Shown: one piece after another, positions 63,802-64,000 of the stretch
How positions within the stretch are numbered: position 1 is the stretch's first letter
How the letters are laid out: every line of letters begins with the position of its first letter
NCBI RefSeq assembly: GCF_024494645.1
Contig: NZ_JANHDJ010000007.1
Location: forward strand, 186,001 to 250,000
Reading direction: 5' to 3'
Length of the DNA: 64,000 bases
Source: Halohasta litorea
GTDB taxonomy: Archaea; Halobacteriota; Halobacteria; Halobacteriales; Haloferacaceae
The notes under the pieces: model-generated
What the model saw: only the letters and a program-made list of their open reading frames with translations
Databases searched by the model: none
What the model was told of the DNA's origin: nothing
Position numbers and translations under genes: made by a program

Positions 63802-64000
63802 TCAGAAGCCGAGCGGATCGAAGCCGGTCTCGACGCCGAGCAGCCAAAAGACGCCCGCAATACCGACCGCGGCGGCCAGCGGGATCGTGAGGTTGTCGTC
63901 GACGGCCACTCCACGGATGATCGGCTTGATCCCGTCGGCGATCGCTGCCAACAGTGCGCCACCGGCCGCGGCGGCCGCACCGGCGGCAGGGGTGCTCCAT
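63802..64000 (-). CDS. Dolichol/phytol kinase-like protein, C-terminal part
   Basis: The right-hand frame has no start inside the window and ends at 63802. The 65 visible residues include LLAAIADGIKPIIRGVAVDD and NLTIPLAAAVGIAGVFWLLG (adjacent). The VDDNLTIPL signature is typical of the SEC59/DGK1/VTE5 CTP-dependent polyprenol kinase family. Two overlapping open frames in this end are shadows. It is transcribed in the same direction as tetR but the tetR operator separates them. Confidence 0.7.
   Translation of the reverse strand, partial: WSTPAAGAAAAAGGALLAAIADGIKPIIRGVAVDDNLTIPLAAAVGIAGVFWLLGVETGFDPLGF

Overview
This is a 64 kb piece of a haloarchaeal (class Halobacteria) main chromosome. 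The DNA is GC-rich, the proteins are strongly acidic, promoters are TATA-like with many probably leaderless starts, secretion signals are twin-arginine type, and the gene set is archaeal (PolD small subunit, Orc1/Cdc6, Hel308, KEOPS Cgi121, archaeal PurO, LysW-type arginine synthesis). I cannot name the genus from sequence alone.

The centrepiece is a replication origin at about 7.46-8.62 kb. A leftward orc1/cdc6 gene, preceded by the signal peptidase and PolD DP1 genes and leuS, faces a rightward oapA-oapB-oapC set and lysC. This is the gene order I know from oriC1 of several haloarchaea. The intergenic region holds two inverted ORB elements with long G-strings around an AT-rich stretch, a third ORB touching the orc1 start codon, a perfect 3 x 20 bp tandem repeat, a degenerate 23 bp repeat series, and seven CTAG tetranucleotides within 261 bp, a word that is otherwise rare here.

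From 11.7 to 30 kb lie housekeeping and metabolic blocks: a metallophosphoesterase; a sugar-uptake operon (TrmB-type regulator, binding protein, two permeases, ATPase, PfkB sugar kinase and a GH68 enzyme without a signal peptide) that looks like a pathway for importing and then cleaving a fructoside such as sucrose; a universal stress protein; a purine nucleoside permease-family protein and purO; tRNA-Gln(CTG); cgi121-hel308; a stand-alone trpB; a PQQ beta-propeller protein; and a class V aminotransferase.

From 30 to 37 kb is an accessory stretch, AT-richer at first, with small lipoproteins, membrane proteins, a cupin, a 7TM histidine kinase and an unusual three-cysteine ferredoxin. Then come a metY-metX-metY methionine operon, a second histidine kinase, a bacterial-type NAD-dependent DNA ligase and an ABC-2 exporter. 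At 46.9-48.9 kb a low-GC islet with an HTH_10 regulator and a HalOD1 protein is bracketed by two 85 bp direct repeats.

The right third holds an XPD-like FeS helicase and a complete arginine cluster read leftward: argG-argH, then lysW-argX-argC-argB-argD-argE-argF, in which intermediates are carried on LysW. A TetR-MATE efflux pair with its own palindromic operator and the tail of a dolichol/phytol kinase-like gene close the window.
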